DNA of 64,000 nucleotides from Deinococci bacterium (GTDB lineage Bacteria > Deinococcota > Deinococci > Deinococcales > Trueperaceae). Of the stretch, positions 7,127-17,931 are shown piece by piece; the stretch's first letter is position 1; each line of letters opens with the position of its first letter. A program made the translations under genes and the position numbers. Under the pieces are notes generated by a model. That model did not search any database. It saw only the letters and a list, made by a program, of their open reading frames with translations, and was not told the DNA's origin. The stretch covers positions 1 to 64,000 of the forward strand of contig JASBRS010000041.1 in NCBI GenBank assembly GCA_030149325.1, read 5' to 3'.

Positions 7127-7669
7127 ATGGCCGACACGGACCCCGTGACGACGCAGGACCACGACGCCCGCGTCGCCCTCTTCGTCGACACCCAGAACCT
7201 CTACTACGCCGCCCGCGACGGCCACGACGCCACCGTCGACTACGGCCGGCTGCTGGAGCTGGCGCTGCGGGGCCGCCGCCTCGCCTCCGCCGCCGCCTAC
7301 GTGGTCGAACGCGAGGGCGACAGCTCGGCCTTCGGCTTCGTGACCAAGCTCTCGGCGCTCGGCTACCGCGTGCGGCGGCGCACGGTGCGCGTCCACCGCA
7401 CCGACGACCGCGGCCGCGTGGTGATGGAGGGCGACTGGGACATGGGCATCGCCGCCGACATGGTGCGGGCGATGCCGCACGTCGAGGTGGTGGTGCTGGC
7501 GTCCGGCGACGGCGACTTCGCGCCGATGCTCGAGCTGGCGCAGCAGCGGGGCCTGCGGGTGGAGGTGCTGGCCTTCCGCGAGGCCGCGGCCCAGACGCTG
7601 ATCGACCTGGCCGACCGCTTCACGCACCTGGCCGACGACGCGGACATCTTCGTGCGCCGCGGCGGCTAA
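7127..7669 (+). CDS. NYN-domain protein (LabA/DUF88-like putative ribonuclease)
   Basis: A 180-residue protein of the NYN (PIN-like) nuclease fold. The acidic residues expected to hold Mg ions are visible: ALFVDTQNLYY (Asp near residue 20), 'GDWDMGIAADMVRAM' with two aspartates near 103-110, and VLASGDGDFAPML near 122-134. The last motif, SGDGDF, is characteristic of the LabA/DUF88 group, which includes RNA-processing enzymes and proteins of unknown role. There is no fused OST-HTH/LOTUS domain. The gene has its own leaderless promoter and ends tail-to-tail with the TolC-like gene, sharing CTAA between the two stop codons. Confidence 0.85.
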   Translation: MADTDPVTTQDHDARVALFVDTQNLYYAARDGHDATVDYGRLLELALRGRRLASAAAYVVEREGDSSAFGFVTKLSALGYRVRRRTVRVHRTDDRGRVVMEGDWDMGIAADMVRAMPHVEVVVLASGDGDFAPMLELAQQRGLRVEVLAFREAAAQTLIDLADRFTHLADDADIFVRRGG

Positions 7670-8994
7670 CCGGCGGCGGCCGTGCAGGCGGCCGGTCGGA
7701 CCGGCGGCGCGAAGGCCGGCGGGAGCGCTCCGGGGCCCGAGGTCGCGCCCTCCGCGGGCCGGGCGCTCGGCGACGCCGCCTGCCACGTCCCGTCCAGCGT
7801 CTCGAGTACGTCGAAGGTGGCGCTCACCAGCTCGAGCCACGCCCGCACGGCCGCGTTCTCGCGGCTGAGCAAGGCCTGGCAGGCGCGCCGCAGCGCGCCG
7901 TCGCCGGCGTCGGCCGCCGCTCGGGCCAGCTCGGCCGCCCGGCGCCACGCCATCAGCTCGATCGCCAGCAGCTCGCGGGCGTCGTCGAGCGCGCTGCGCG
8001 CGCGCCGCAACCGCTCCGGGTAGCTCGCCAAGGCGTCGTCGAGCGCGGCCTGCGCCCGCCGCACGCGTTCGTCGGCGTCGGCCCGCCGCGCGGCGTCCGC
8101 GCCGTCGACGACGATGCGGGCCGACAGCGCGATGCGCCACTGGTCGTCCTGTTGGGGGCCGAGCTCGCCCGCCAGGGCGGCCTCCGGGCGCCCGCGGTCG
8201 AGGCCGAGGCGGGCGCCGAGCTGGTAGCCGTCGGTCCTCGACTCGTAGCTGGCGTCCAGCGTCACGTCCCGTACGACCTCGAAGACGAGCGCGTCGCGCC
8301 GGTGCCGTGCGGCCTCCAGCTCGAGCCGTAGGCGCGCCGCTTCGGGCGGCTCGGCAGCGGCCTCGGGCAGCGCGAAGGCGAGGACCTCGAAGCGCGCCTC
8401 GCCGTCGAACCCCAGGGCCCGGGTGTCGGCCTCGAGCTCGTCCAGCCGGTGCCTGCGGCGCTCCACCAGGGCGCGGTCGCGCGCCTGCTCGAGGCTGCCG
8501 TCGGGGCTGCCGGTCAGGGTCAGCTCGGCGCGCGCCAGCGCGACCTCGGCGACCAGCGCCGCGCCGTGCAGCCTCAGCGCGTCGAGCACGTCGCGGCGGC
8601 GCGCGTGCCGCAGCTCGGCGCGCTCGGCGAGGAGGTCGGCGGCGTCGTCGAGGACGGCCGCCTGGTCGCTACGCCAGCCCAGCTCGAGGTCGACGTCGAG
8701 CGTCGCCCCGAACGCTGCCGGGTCCTCGACGTCGGCGCCGTAGGCCAGCTCCGGGCGGGCCCCGAGGCGCGCGGTGGTGCCCGCCCGGCTGGCGTCGAGG
8801 GCGCGTTCGGCGCGCGCCACGGCGGCCGCTTGCCGGAGCGTGCGCTCGCTCTCGGGCGTCCCCTCCAGCACGTCGCCGGGTCCGAACGCCAGCGCGCTGG
8901 CGCCAGTGGCGGCCCACAGCGCCGCCGCCAGCGCGGCACGCCGCAGGCTACGGGGTCGCGCCCAGCGCGACCGACGGATGTCTCGGTCCCCCAT
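7666..8994 (-). CDS. Exported TolC-like protein (outer-membrane efflux family, tentative)
   Basis: A 442-residue protein with a signal peptide: basic MGDRDIRRSRWARPRSLRRA, then a hydrophobic Ala/Leu stretch ending ASALAFG. The remainder alternates long charged helices ('LRQAAAVARAERALDASRAG', 'AERAELRHARRRDVLDALRL', 'RRAQAALDDALASYPERLRR') with short strand-like segments ('ATLDVDLELGW', 'DVTLDASYESRTDGY', 'WRIALSARIVV'), the helix-strand rhythm of TolC-family channels. Length fits. No unambiguous TolC signature is visible, so a periplasmic coiled-coil protein is the alternative. The start ATG at 8994 has a GGGGGAGG ribosome site and TACAGT at 9029-9034. No export-pump genes are adjacent. Confidence 0.5.
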   Translation of the reverse strand: MGDRDIRRSRWARPRSLRRAALAAALWAATGASALAFGPGDVLEGTPESERTLRQAAAVARAERALDASRAGTTARLGARPELAYGADVEDPAAFGATLDVDLELGWRSDQAAVLDDAADLLAERAELRHARRRDVLDALRLHGAALVAEVALARAELTLTGSPDGSLEQARDRALVERRRHRLDELEADTRALGFDGEARFEVLAFALPEAAAEPPEAARLRLELEAARHRRDALVFEVVRDVTLDASYESRTDGYQLGARLGLDRGRPEAALAGELGPQQDDQWRIALSARIVVDGADAARRADADERVRRAQAALDDALASYPERLRRARSALDDARELLAIELMAWRRAAELARAAADAGDGALRRACQALLSRENAAVRAWLELVSATFDVLETLDGTWQAASPSARPAEGATSGPGALPPAFAPPVRPAACTAAAG

Positions 8995-9028
8995 GCCCCT
9001 CCCCCGTTCTCGTTCGATCTCCGGGGCC

Positions 9029-9034
9029 ACTGTA
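9029..9034 (-). promoter_or_regulatory. Candidate -10 box of the TolC-like gene
   Basis: TACAGT on the minus strand about 34 nt before ATG 8994, leaving room for the GGGGGAGG ribosome site. Confidence 0.35.
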
Positions 9035-9077
9035 GCAGAGGGGGCAAACGCGCCCGCGGGCGGCGCGGGGAGCGCGG

Positions 9078-10502
<1,425 letters not shown>

Positions 10503-10508
10503 GGGCGC

Positions 10509-10514
10509 AGTCTA
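10509..10514 (-). promoter_or_regulatory. Leaderless -10 box (TAGACT) of gatB
   Basis: TAGACT on the minus strand, 6 nt (GCGCCC), then GTG at 10502. It supports the GTG as the true start. Confidence 0.65.
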
Positions 10515-10563
10515 CCAGGGCACACGAGCGGCAGCCGAGCGCGGGAGGTGCCGTGCCCTGCGG

Positions 10564-10569
10564 TAGAAT
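10564..10569 (+). promoter_or_regulatory. Leaderless -10 box (TAGAAT) of the bifunctional-nuclease gene
   Basis: TAGAAT, 5 nt (GCGCC), then ATG at 10575; divergent from the gatB box 50 nt away. Confidence 0.6.
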
Positions 10570-10574
10570 GCGCC

Positions 10575-11006
10575 ATGGTCGAGGTCGAGCTGGAGGACAT
10601 CGCGGTATCCGGCGACGACAACCACTTCCTGGTACTGCTGAGGCGCAAGGACGGGCAGGATCTCCTCCCCATCCAGATCGACGCCATGCAGGCCATCTCC
10701 ATCGCCAGCGGTCGCGGCAGCGAGCGCTTCGAGCGCCCCCTGACGCACGACCTGATGGTGTCGGTGCTGGAGATGCTGGGCGCCACCGTCGCCCGCGTGG
10801 AGATCACCGACCTGGTCGAGGGCACCTACTACGCCATGCTGGTCCTGGAACGCTCGGGGGTGCGCTTCGAGGTCGACGCGCGCCCCAGCGACGCGCTGGC
10901 CCTGGCGGTGCGGGTCAAGGCGCCGGTGTTCATCGCCGAGCACGTGCTCGACGAGGGCGGCATGCAGGAGGACGACTTCGGCAGCGAGGGCGGGGCCGAG
11001 GCCTAG
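10575..11006 (+). CDS. Bifunctional nuclease (BFN/DUF151) family protein
   Basis: A 143-residue protein starting MVEVELEDIAVSGDDNHFLVLL. It follows the DUF151/BFN pattern: a strand-rich N-terminal half with 'LLPIQIDAMQAISIA', then 'RPLTHDLMVSVLEMLGATV', a region like 'VEGTYYAMLVLE', and the conserved 'VDARPSDALALAVRVKAPVF'. Plant and bacterial members have reported DNase/RNase activity; a role here is not shown by context. The start at 10575 rather than the earlier in-frame GTG is fixed by the leaderless promoter. It converges on the AlaX gene with a 19-nt gap. Confidence 0.88.
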   Translation: MVEVELEDIAVSGDDNHFLVLLRRKDGQDLLPIQIDAMQAISIASGRGSERFERPLTHDLMVSVLEMLGATVARVEITDLVEGTYYAMLVLERSGVRFEVDARPSDALALAVRVKAPVFIAEHVLDEGGMQEDDFGSEGGAEA

Positions 11007-11025
11007 CCGAGCCCGCGGATCGCGC

Positions 11026-12213
11026 TCACGGCTGCGGCAGCGCCTCCCAGGCGGCCCGCAACGCCCGCTCCAGCGCTTCGGGGCGGCGGCCCGCTCCCTG
11101 GACGCGCTCGGGTCGGCCGCCGCCGCGCCCGTCGATCTCGTCGAGGGCCGCCTTCAACGCCGGTCGCAGGTCGAGGTCGCCCCCGGGCCCGCGCGCGAAC
11201 GCCAGGCGCACACGCTCCCCATCGCGCGACCCCAGCAGGGCGGCGACGCCGCTGCGCTCGCCCAGCACCTCGGCCAGGACGTCGAGCAGCTCGTCGTCGA
11301 CCTCGGCCGACACCACGCGCACCCCGGCCCGCAACCGCCCGGCCCGCAGCAGCTCCTCGGCGGTGTCGACGGCGCGGCGCCTGCGCGCCTCGGCCTGGGC
11401 GGCGCGCGCTTCCGCCAGCTCCTCCTGGAGGCGCACGACGCGCCCTCCGAGGTCGTCGAGCGGGGTGCTCAGGCGCTGCACCAGCTCGACGGTCAGGCGC
11501 GTGCGCTCGCGGTAGTCGTCGAAGGCCTCCCAGCCGGCGCGGAAGGTCACGCGCCGCAGGCCGCCGCGCACGCGCTCCGAGGTCAGCAGCTTGATGGGCA
11601 GGGTCTCGGCCGTGGAGGCGACGTGCGTGCCGCCACAGGCGGCGATCTCCACGTCGCCCATGGCGACCAGCCGGATGCGGCCGCGGACCTTGGGGGGGCG
11701 GCGCAGGGCGTAGTCGGCCAGCTCGGCCTCGGTCACCTCGAAGCTCGTCACCGGCAGGGCGGCGTAGCCGAAGGTGTTGGCGAGGTGCTCGGCGCTGCGC
11801 AGCTCGTCGTCGCCGGGATCGCCGGCGAGGTCGAGGGTGCAGTCGGGGCCGCGCAGGCTCACGCTGCGCGTCTCGAAGGCGGGGGAGACGCGGACGAACG
11901 CCTGCGACAGCAGGTGCTGCGCGCTGTGGCGCTGCATGTGGCGGTAGCGGCGCTCCCAGTCGAGAACGCCGGTGACCTCCCGACCCACGGCCGGGGGGTC
12001 CCCCTCGAGGCGATGCCACACCTCGCCGCCCCTCGACGCCACGTCGATGACGGGCCAGCCGTCGATCCTGCCGGTGTCGTGGGGTTGGCCTCCGGAGCTG
12101 GGGTAGAAGGCGCTCTCCTCCAGCCGGACCCAGACCTCGTCGGAGGCGGCATCGACCTCCAGGACGCGGCTGCGGAAGCGTTGCAGGTAGCTGTCGCGCT
12201 GGTCCGGGCGCAT
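11026..12213 (-). CDS. Alanyl-tRNA editing protein (AlaX-L type, with DHHA1-like domain)
   Basis: A 395-residue stand-alone homologue of the alanyl-tRNA synthetase editing region, which hydrolyses Ser- or Gly-tRNA(Ala). The first ~240 residues have the metal-binding editing motifs: HSAQHLL (HxxxH) near residue 93 and CGGTH (CxxxH) near 193. 'ESAFYPSSGGQPHDTG' matches the N-terminal barrel. A coiled-coil stretch ('VVRLQEELAEARAAQAEARRR') follows, then a C-terminal part ending 'GRGGGRPERVQGAGRRPEALE', the conserved glycine-rich end of a DHHA1 domain. The start at ATG 12213 is supported by a TACACT box 6 nt upstream; an ORF start at 12276 would precede that promoter. Confidence 0.88.
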   Translation of the reverse strand: MRPDQRDSYLQRFRSRVLEVDAASDEVWVRLEESAFYPSSGGQPHDTGRIDGWPVIDVASRGGEVWHRLEGDPPAVGREVTGVLDWERRYRHMQRHSAQHLLSQAFVRVSPAFETRSVSLRGPDCTLDLAGDPGDDELRSAEHLANTFGYAALPVTSFEVTEAELADYALRRPPKVRGRIRLVAMGDVEIAACGGTHVASTAETLPIKLLTSERVRGGLRRVTFRAGWEAFDDYRERTRLTVELVQRLSTPLDDLGGRVVRLQEELAEARAAQAEARRRRAVDTAEELLRAGRLRAGVRVVSAEVDDELLDVLAEVLGERSGVAALLGSRDGERVRLAFARGPGGDLDLRPALKAALDEIDGRGGGRPERVQGAGRRPEALERALRAAWEALPQP

Positions 12214-12219
12214 CGGAGA

Positions 12220-12225
12220 AGTGTA
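12220..12225 (-). promoter_or_regulatory. Leaderless -10 box (TACACT) of the AlaX gene
   Basis: TACACT on the minus strand, 6 nt (TCTCCG), then ATG at 12213. Confidence 0.6.
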
Positions 12226-12423
12226 GCTCGAGCCGCCGCGCCTCGCCGCGCCGCGGCCCGCCCTCGCGGGCGCCACACGGTTCCGTGCGCTACGGTCGGC
12301 GGGGCGGCCGACCGCCTACCCTTGAGACCACGGTGCGCTGCCAGGCGCGCCCGGAGGGAACGCGATGGCTACGCCCATGCGACGCAACGCACATCCGCCC
12401 CGGGACGAGGGTGCCGGCTCGGC

Positions 12424-12429
12424 TACACT
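12424..12429 (+). promoter_or_regulatory. Candidate -10 box of folE
   Basis: TACACT; the expected start near 12436 leaves about 34 nt before the GTG at 12470, with GGAGG at 12460-12464. An in-frame GTG at 12434 lies only 4 nt after the box and is the leaderless alternative. Confidence 0.5.
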
Positions 12430-12469
12430 GGACGTGCCGCACCAGCTCGCGCCCGATACGGAGGCCGCT

Positions 12470-13075
12470 GTGAGGAGCTCGTCCCATCTCATCCATCCCG
12501 CGGAGCCCGATTTCGACGAGGTCGGCGAGACCCAGCTCGACCATCTGGTGGCCGAACTGCTGACGGCGCTGGGGGAGGACGTCGGCCGCGAGGGCATGGT
12601 CCGCACCCCGCAGCGCGTCGAGCGCTCGCTGCGCTTCCTGATGAGCGGCTACGACGTCGACCTGGGCACGGTCGTCAACGGCGCCCTCTTCGCCGCCGAG
12701 GCCTCGGACATGGTGGTGGTGAAGGACATCGAGTTCTACTCGCTGTGCGAGCACCACATGCTGCCCTTCTTCGGCAAGGCGCACATCGCCTACATCCCCG
12801 GCTCCCGCATCCTCGGGCTCAGCAAGTTCGCGCGCGTGGTGGACGTGTTCGCGCGCCGGATGCAGGTGCAGGAACGGATGACGGCGCAGATCGCGGACGC
12901 CCTGGAGGCGGTGCTCGAGCCGCAGGGCATCGCCGTGGTGACCGAGGCCAGCCACCTGTGCATGATGATGCGCGGCGTCGAGAAGCAGGGGTCGACCACC
13001 CGCACCTCGGCCATGCGCGGGGTGTTCCGGACCGACGCCCGGACCCGCCAGGAGTTCCTGGACGCCCTGCGCTGA
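12470..13075 (+). CDS. folE: GTP cyclohydrolase I (type IA)
   Basis: A 201-residue enzyme that converts GTP to dihydroneopterin triphosphate, the first step to folate. Motifs are intact: '[19 protein letters not shown]', the zinc/catalytic [12 protein letters not shown] (Cys and two His), '[19 protein letters not shown]', and '[20 protein letters not shown]' with the third zinc ligand. I choose the GTG at 12470 because GGAGG ends 5 nt upstream and a TACACT box at 12424 would place the transcript start between this site and the longer ORF start at 12365. The longer form would add about 35 poorly conserved residues. No other pterin genes are adjacent. A strong hairpin follows. Confidence 0.94.
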   Translation: MRSSSHLIHPAEPDFDEVGETQLDHLVAELLTALGEDVGREGMVRTPQRVERSLRFLMSGYDVDLGTVVNGALFAAEASDMVVVKDIEFYSLCEHHMLPFFGKAHIAYIPGSRILGLSKFARVVDVFARRMQVQERMTAQIADALEAVLEPQGIAVVTEASHLCMMMRGVEKQGSTTRTSAMRGVFRTDARTRQEFLDALR

Positions 13076-13095
13076 CCCCGCTCCGCCCACGTTTT

Positions 13096-13122
13096 CGCCC
13101 CGGGCCGTGAAGGCCCGGGGCG
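13096..13122. terminator. Bidirectional hairpin between folE and the HAD gene
   Basis: CGCCCCGGGCC (13096-13106), loop GTGAA, perfect 11-bp complement to 13122, between convergent genes. Confidence 0.7.
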
Positions 13123-13146
13123 TTCGCGTCGGTGCGGGGGAGGGTG

Positions 13147-13917
13147 CTACAGGACGTTGGCCTCGATCCAGCTCGCGACGCCGCCCTGCTCGGGGGGCGC
13201 GATGTGCTCGGCGGCGGCCGCCACAAGGTTGGGGTGGGCGTCGCCGACCGCCACCCCGTGACCGGCCCAGGTGACCATGGTGAAGTCGTTGAGGCCGTCG
13301 CCGAAGGCGACCACGTCGCTGCGGGGCACCCCGCGGTCCTCGGCGATGAGGGCCAGCGCCGAGCCCTTGTCGGCCTGCGCCGGGAGCACCTCGAGGAAGC
13401 CGTCGCCCCACAGGTAGCGGAGCATGTCGGGGTGGCGTGCGGCCACCTCGCGGTCGAGCTCGGTGCTGCGCTGCTGCGAGTAGAACACCAGCTTGTCGGC
13501 ATCGAGCGCCATGCCGGTGCGGAAGCGGTCGACGCGGCGGCTGCGGGTGTGCGCCCACTCCCAGCGGCCGTCGTCGGGATCGCGGACCCACAGAACGTCG
13601 TCGACGATGCAGCTGAACTCCACGTCGGTGGCGCCCAGGTGCCCCTCCAGCAGGCCGTCGACGTCGCGCGCGGGGATGCGGCGGCGGCGCAGCTCGCGCC
13701 CGTCCACGCCGATCACCTGGCCGCCGTGGTTGACGCTGAACGGACCGGTGATGCCGAGCTGATCGAGGTAGGGACGGGCGGCGGCGAGCGGCCGCCCGGT
13801 GAGCACCGTGACGAGGTGCCCGCGATCGCGTGCCGCGCGGATGGCGAGCTCGATCGCCTGGGGCAGGGTGAAGTCGTCGGTGACGAGGGTCTTGTCGAGG
13901 TCGAAGGCCAACAGCAC
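13147..13917 (-). CDS. HAD-superfamily hydrolase (Cof/YidA type)
   Basis: A 256-residue Cof-type sugar-phosphate or nucleotide phosphatase of the haloacid dehalogenase superfamily. Motif I is FDLDKTLVTDD (residues 5-15), with the nucleophile Asp and the general acid Asp two residues later. Motif II is VLTGRPLAAA. Motif IV is FGDGLNDFTM near residue 220. The cap between motifs II and III is the C2 type expected for Cof proteins. Physiological substrate is not predictable. The start is a GTG at 13917 with TAAGCT 6 nt upstream, another leaderless arrangement. Confidence 0.92.
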   Translation of the reverse strand: MLLAFDLDKTLVTDDFTLPQAIELAIRAARDRGHLVTVLTGRPLAAARPYLDQLGITGPFSVNHGGQVIGVDGRELRRRRIPARDVDGLLEGHLGATDVEFSCIVDDVLWVRDPDDGRWEWAHTRSRRVDRFRTGMALDADKLVFYSQQRSTELDREVAARHPDMLRYLWGDGFLEVLPAQADKGSALALIAEDRGVPRSDVVAFGDGLNDFTMVTWAGHGVAVGDAHPNLVAAAAEHIAPPEQGGVASWIEANVL

Positions 13918-13923
13918 GAGGTG

Positions 13924-13929
13924 AGCTTA
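13924..13929 (-). promoter_or_regulatory. Leaderless -10 box (TAAGCT) of the HAD gene
   Basis: TAAGCT on the minus strand, 6 nt (CACCTC), then GTG at 13917. Confidence 0.55.
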
Positions 13930-14006
13930 CACCACGTCCGAGCGCCCGGCGGTACGCCCCGCGTGGCGCGCGGGGGCGGGCCGCGGCCGGGTCATGCGGC
14001 GCCGGC

Positions 14007-15212
14007 TCAGGGCGCTGCCGGGGGCGCCCACAGGTCGGCACCGAGCGTGAAGGACTGCAGGCTGCCGTCGGCCTCGCCGGCGTACAGCCGCAGCTGCCCG
14101 TCCTGCCAGGCGGCGGCGAGGTCGCTGCTCAGGGGGGCCGCGAGCGCCAGCGCCAGCGTGACGGCGCAGCCGTGGGCGTCGCAGGCGACGATCTGCACGT
14201 GGCGCAGGTCGAACGACGGCAGCGCCAGCACGTCGACCGCGCCCCCGCCCGCGGGCGGCGGCAGCAGGCGACCCAGGTCCAGGTCGCGCGATCCGATGCG
14301 GTGGTTGGTGACGCCGAGGGCGTAGCGGTCGGCGACGAGGCGGTCGCCGACGAGGCGGTAGCGCTCCAGGGGTCCGTGGCTGTGCGGCGTCCGTACCGCG
14401 TAGGCGCGCTCCCCGACGGCGGCGAAGAGGTTGAGCCAGCGCTCGCCGCTGCCGATGGGGGCGGCCGATGCCACCACGCGCAGGGCGCCGCCCTCGAGGG
14501 CCACCGCGAGGACGCCCGCACCCTGGCTGGGGGTGGAGCGGGTGAGCAGCATGCCGTAGGGGCCGGCCGCGGGGAACGGCTCCACGCGGCGCTGCTCGAT
14601 CACGGCGGGGGCCTCCAGCGTCAGCGTGGCCAGCGTCGAGAGGTCGCTCTGGCGCAGCAGCGTGACGGCGCCGGCTTCGATCTCGTCGCCCAGGATGCCG
14701 TGGCGGTAGCGTTGCGTCGGCGCCGACAGCACCGCCAGGGCGTCGCCCACCGGTGTCGGGTCGGCGTCGGGCAGCGCGTCGAGCGGCACCTCCGTCACGA
14801 CCTGCAGGTCGGCGCCCAGCAGCATCACGTTGCGCCCGCCCGCGCCGATGGCGGCGACGCCGCCCGAGGCGAGGCAGGCGGGCCGGCTGTGCAGGCCCAC
14901 GGCGGGACCGACCGCGTCGCCCGTCAACGACCGCAGGCGCCCGTCGGCGCCGATGCCCAGCAGCTCTCCGTGGCAGGCGCGCACGCTGTCGCCGCGCACG
15001 CCGGTGGCCAGCAAGCGGTCGCTGCCGCCGGTGTGGAGGCGGACCTGGCCGTCGGCCGCCAGGGTGGCGGCGCCGCTGCCGACGGGCTCGACCCACAGCA
15101 CCGCGGCGGCCAGCGCCGCGGGGCCCAGCAGGGTGGCGAGCGACGCCAGCAGGAGGCGCGTGGCCCGTCGCCGACGGGGCGATGTGGGGGGCCGGTCGGC
15201 GGAACGCGACAT
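14007..15212 (-). CDS. Uncharacterised membrane-anchored protein with propeller-like repeats
   Basis: I do not recognise this 401-residue protein. A short basic N-terminus (MSRSADRPPTSPRRRRATR) is followed by one hydrophobic segment (about residues 20-42) that could be a signal anchor, so the bulk is probably outside the cytoplasm. The remainder is strand-rich, with recurring G-x-D-G-x-L/V patterns ('AADGQVRLHTGG', 'GADGRLRSLTGD', 'EADGSLQSF') that resemble beta-propeller blades, and four cysteines that could form disulfides. No enzyme motif is visible. TACCTT at 15221-15226 lies 5 nt before an in-frame GTG at 15215 and 8 nt before the ATG at 15212, so either may be the leaderless start. The gene is divergent from sdhC. 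Confidence 0.6.
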   Translation of the reverse strand: MSRSADRPPTSPRRRRATRLLLASLATLLGPAALAAAVLWVEPVGSGAATLAADGQVRLHTGGSDRLLATGVRGDSVRACHGELLGIGADGRLRSLTGDAVGPAVGLHSRPACLASGGVAAIGAGGRNVMLLGADLQVVTEVPLDALPDADPTPVGDALAVLSAPTQRYRHGILGDEIEAGAVTLLRQSDLSTLATLTLEAPAVIEQRRVEPFPAAGPYGMLLTRSTPSQGAGVLAVALEGGALRVVASAAPIGSGERWLNLFAAVGERAYAVRTPHSHGPLERYRLVGDRLVADRYALGVTNHRIGSRDLDLGRLLPPPAGGGAVDVLALPSFDLRHVQIVACDAHGCAVTLALALAAPLSSDLAAAWQDGQLRLYAGEADGSLQSFTLGADLWAPPAAP

Positions 15213-15220
15213 CACCTCCG

Positions 15221-15226
15221 AAGGTA
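15221..15226 (-). promoter_or_regulatory. Leaderless -10 box (TACCTT) of the anchored-protein gene
   Basis: TACCTT on the minus strand, 5 nt, then GTG at 15215 directly followed by ATG at 15212. Confidence 0.45.
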
Positions 15227-15320
15227 CCAGGGTCCTCCTCGCGCCGCCGACCCGCGGGCGACCCCCGAGCGGTGTCGAGGAGCACCCGCGGCGGCGCGGG
15301 GAAGGCGCCGCGACCGGTGA

Positions 15321-15326
15321 TACAAT
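15321..15326 (+). promoter_or_regulatory. Candidate -10 box of the sdhCDAB operon
   Basis: TACAAT, leaving a leader of about 42 nt that ends in AGGAGGTTGAATC before the ATG at 15375. The -35 is not obvious. Confidence 0.5.
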
Positions 15327-15374
15327 CCCTGGGACGTGTTCGTGAGCGTCCGCTCGGCCCCAGGAGGTTGAATC

Positions 15375-15737
15375 ATGTATCGAGGAAGAGAGGGTCAGTG
15401 GGCCTTCGTGCTCCACCGCATCACCGGTGTGGCGCTGGCGCTGTACCTGCTACTCCACGTCTTCGATATCGGCCTGGTGATGTACGGGCCCAAGGGCCCC
15501 TTCAACGCCTTCCTGGCGTTCTACCACCAGTGGCCGTTCCGCATCGGTCTCGTCCTCGTGATGGCCGCCGTGGTGTACCACGGGCTCAACGGCCTGCGCA
15601 TCATCCTGATGGACTTCACCTCGTGGGGTGTGCGCTACCAGCGGTCGCTGTGGTACGGCGTGCTGACGCTGACGACGGGGATCGGCATCCCCATCCTGAT
15701 CAAGGTGGTGCCGGAGATCCTGGCGGGGAAGGTCTGA
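15375..15737 (+). CDS. sdhC: Succinate dehydrogenase cytochrome b subunit
   Basis: A 120-residue integral membrane subunit of complex II, first of the sdhCDAB operon. Three membrane segments are visible: 'WAFVLHRITGVALALYLLLHVF', 'GLVLVMAAVVYHGLNGLRIIL' and 'GVLTLTTGIGIPILIKVV'. HRITG with His14 is the conserved quinone/heme-site motif of SdhC, and the His in YHGLNGLR is the expected heme b ligand. AGGAGG lies 7 nt before the ATG. It ends one base before sdhD starts, which implies coupled translation. Confidence 0.93.
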   Translation: MYRGREGQWAFVLHRITGVALALYLLLHVFDIGLVMYGPKGPFNAFLAFYHQWPFRIGLVLVMAAVVYHGLNGLRIILMDFTSWGVRYQRSLWYGVLTLTTGIGIPILIKVVPEILAGKV

Positions 15738-15738
15738 G

Positions 15739-16167
15739 ATGGCGACACGACCCAAGACCCTCCAGCAAGCGCGCGCGACCTACACCACCAACCGGGAGCT
15801 GGCCTGGTGGGTGTTCATGCGCATCAGCGGCTTCCTGCTGATCTTCCTGGTCTTCGCGCACATCTTCTTCAACAACATCCAGATCAACGTGGCCACCGTC
15901 GACTACGCCTACGTGGCCGCACGCCTCTCGAAGGCCTGGGTAAAGGTGTACGAGTCGTTCCTGCTGGGCCTGGCCATGCTGCACGGCACCAACGGCCTGC
16001 GCTACAGCATCGAGGACTACTTCAAGCGGCCCGGGACGCGTTTCTGGCTGAAGGCGGTGCTCTTCACGGCGGCGGGGGCGATGTTCGTCGTCGGCGTGAT
16101 GGCGCTTTGGGCGTTCAGCTACCAGCAGATGGGCGACGCCATGAACGCCGTGGGTCACGGCGGCTAG
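15739..16167 (+). CDS. sdhD: Succinate dehydrogenase membrane anchor subunit
   Basis: A 142-residue second membrane subunit of complex II. Three segments are seen: '[22 protein letters not shown]', '[21 protein letters not shown]' and '[21 protein letters not shown]'. The motif LHGTNGLR mirrors the YHGLNGLR of SdhC in the same relative position, suggesting the two subunits are paralogous and both offer a heme-ligand histidine. Start ATG 15739 follows the sdhC stop directly, with GGGGAAGG as ribosome site. Confidence 0.92.
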   Translation: MATRPKTLQQARATYTTNRELAWWVFMRISGFLLIFLVFAHIFFNNIQINVATVDYAYVAARLSKAWVKVYESFLLGLAMLHGTNGLRYSIEDYFKRPGTRFWLKAVLFTAAGAMFVVGVMALWAFSYQQMGDAMNAVGHGG

Positions 16168-16183
16168 GAGGGCTGCACCGGGA

Positions 16184-17923
<1,740 letters not shown>

Positions 17924-17931
17924 GGTCCGCC

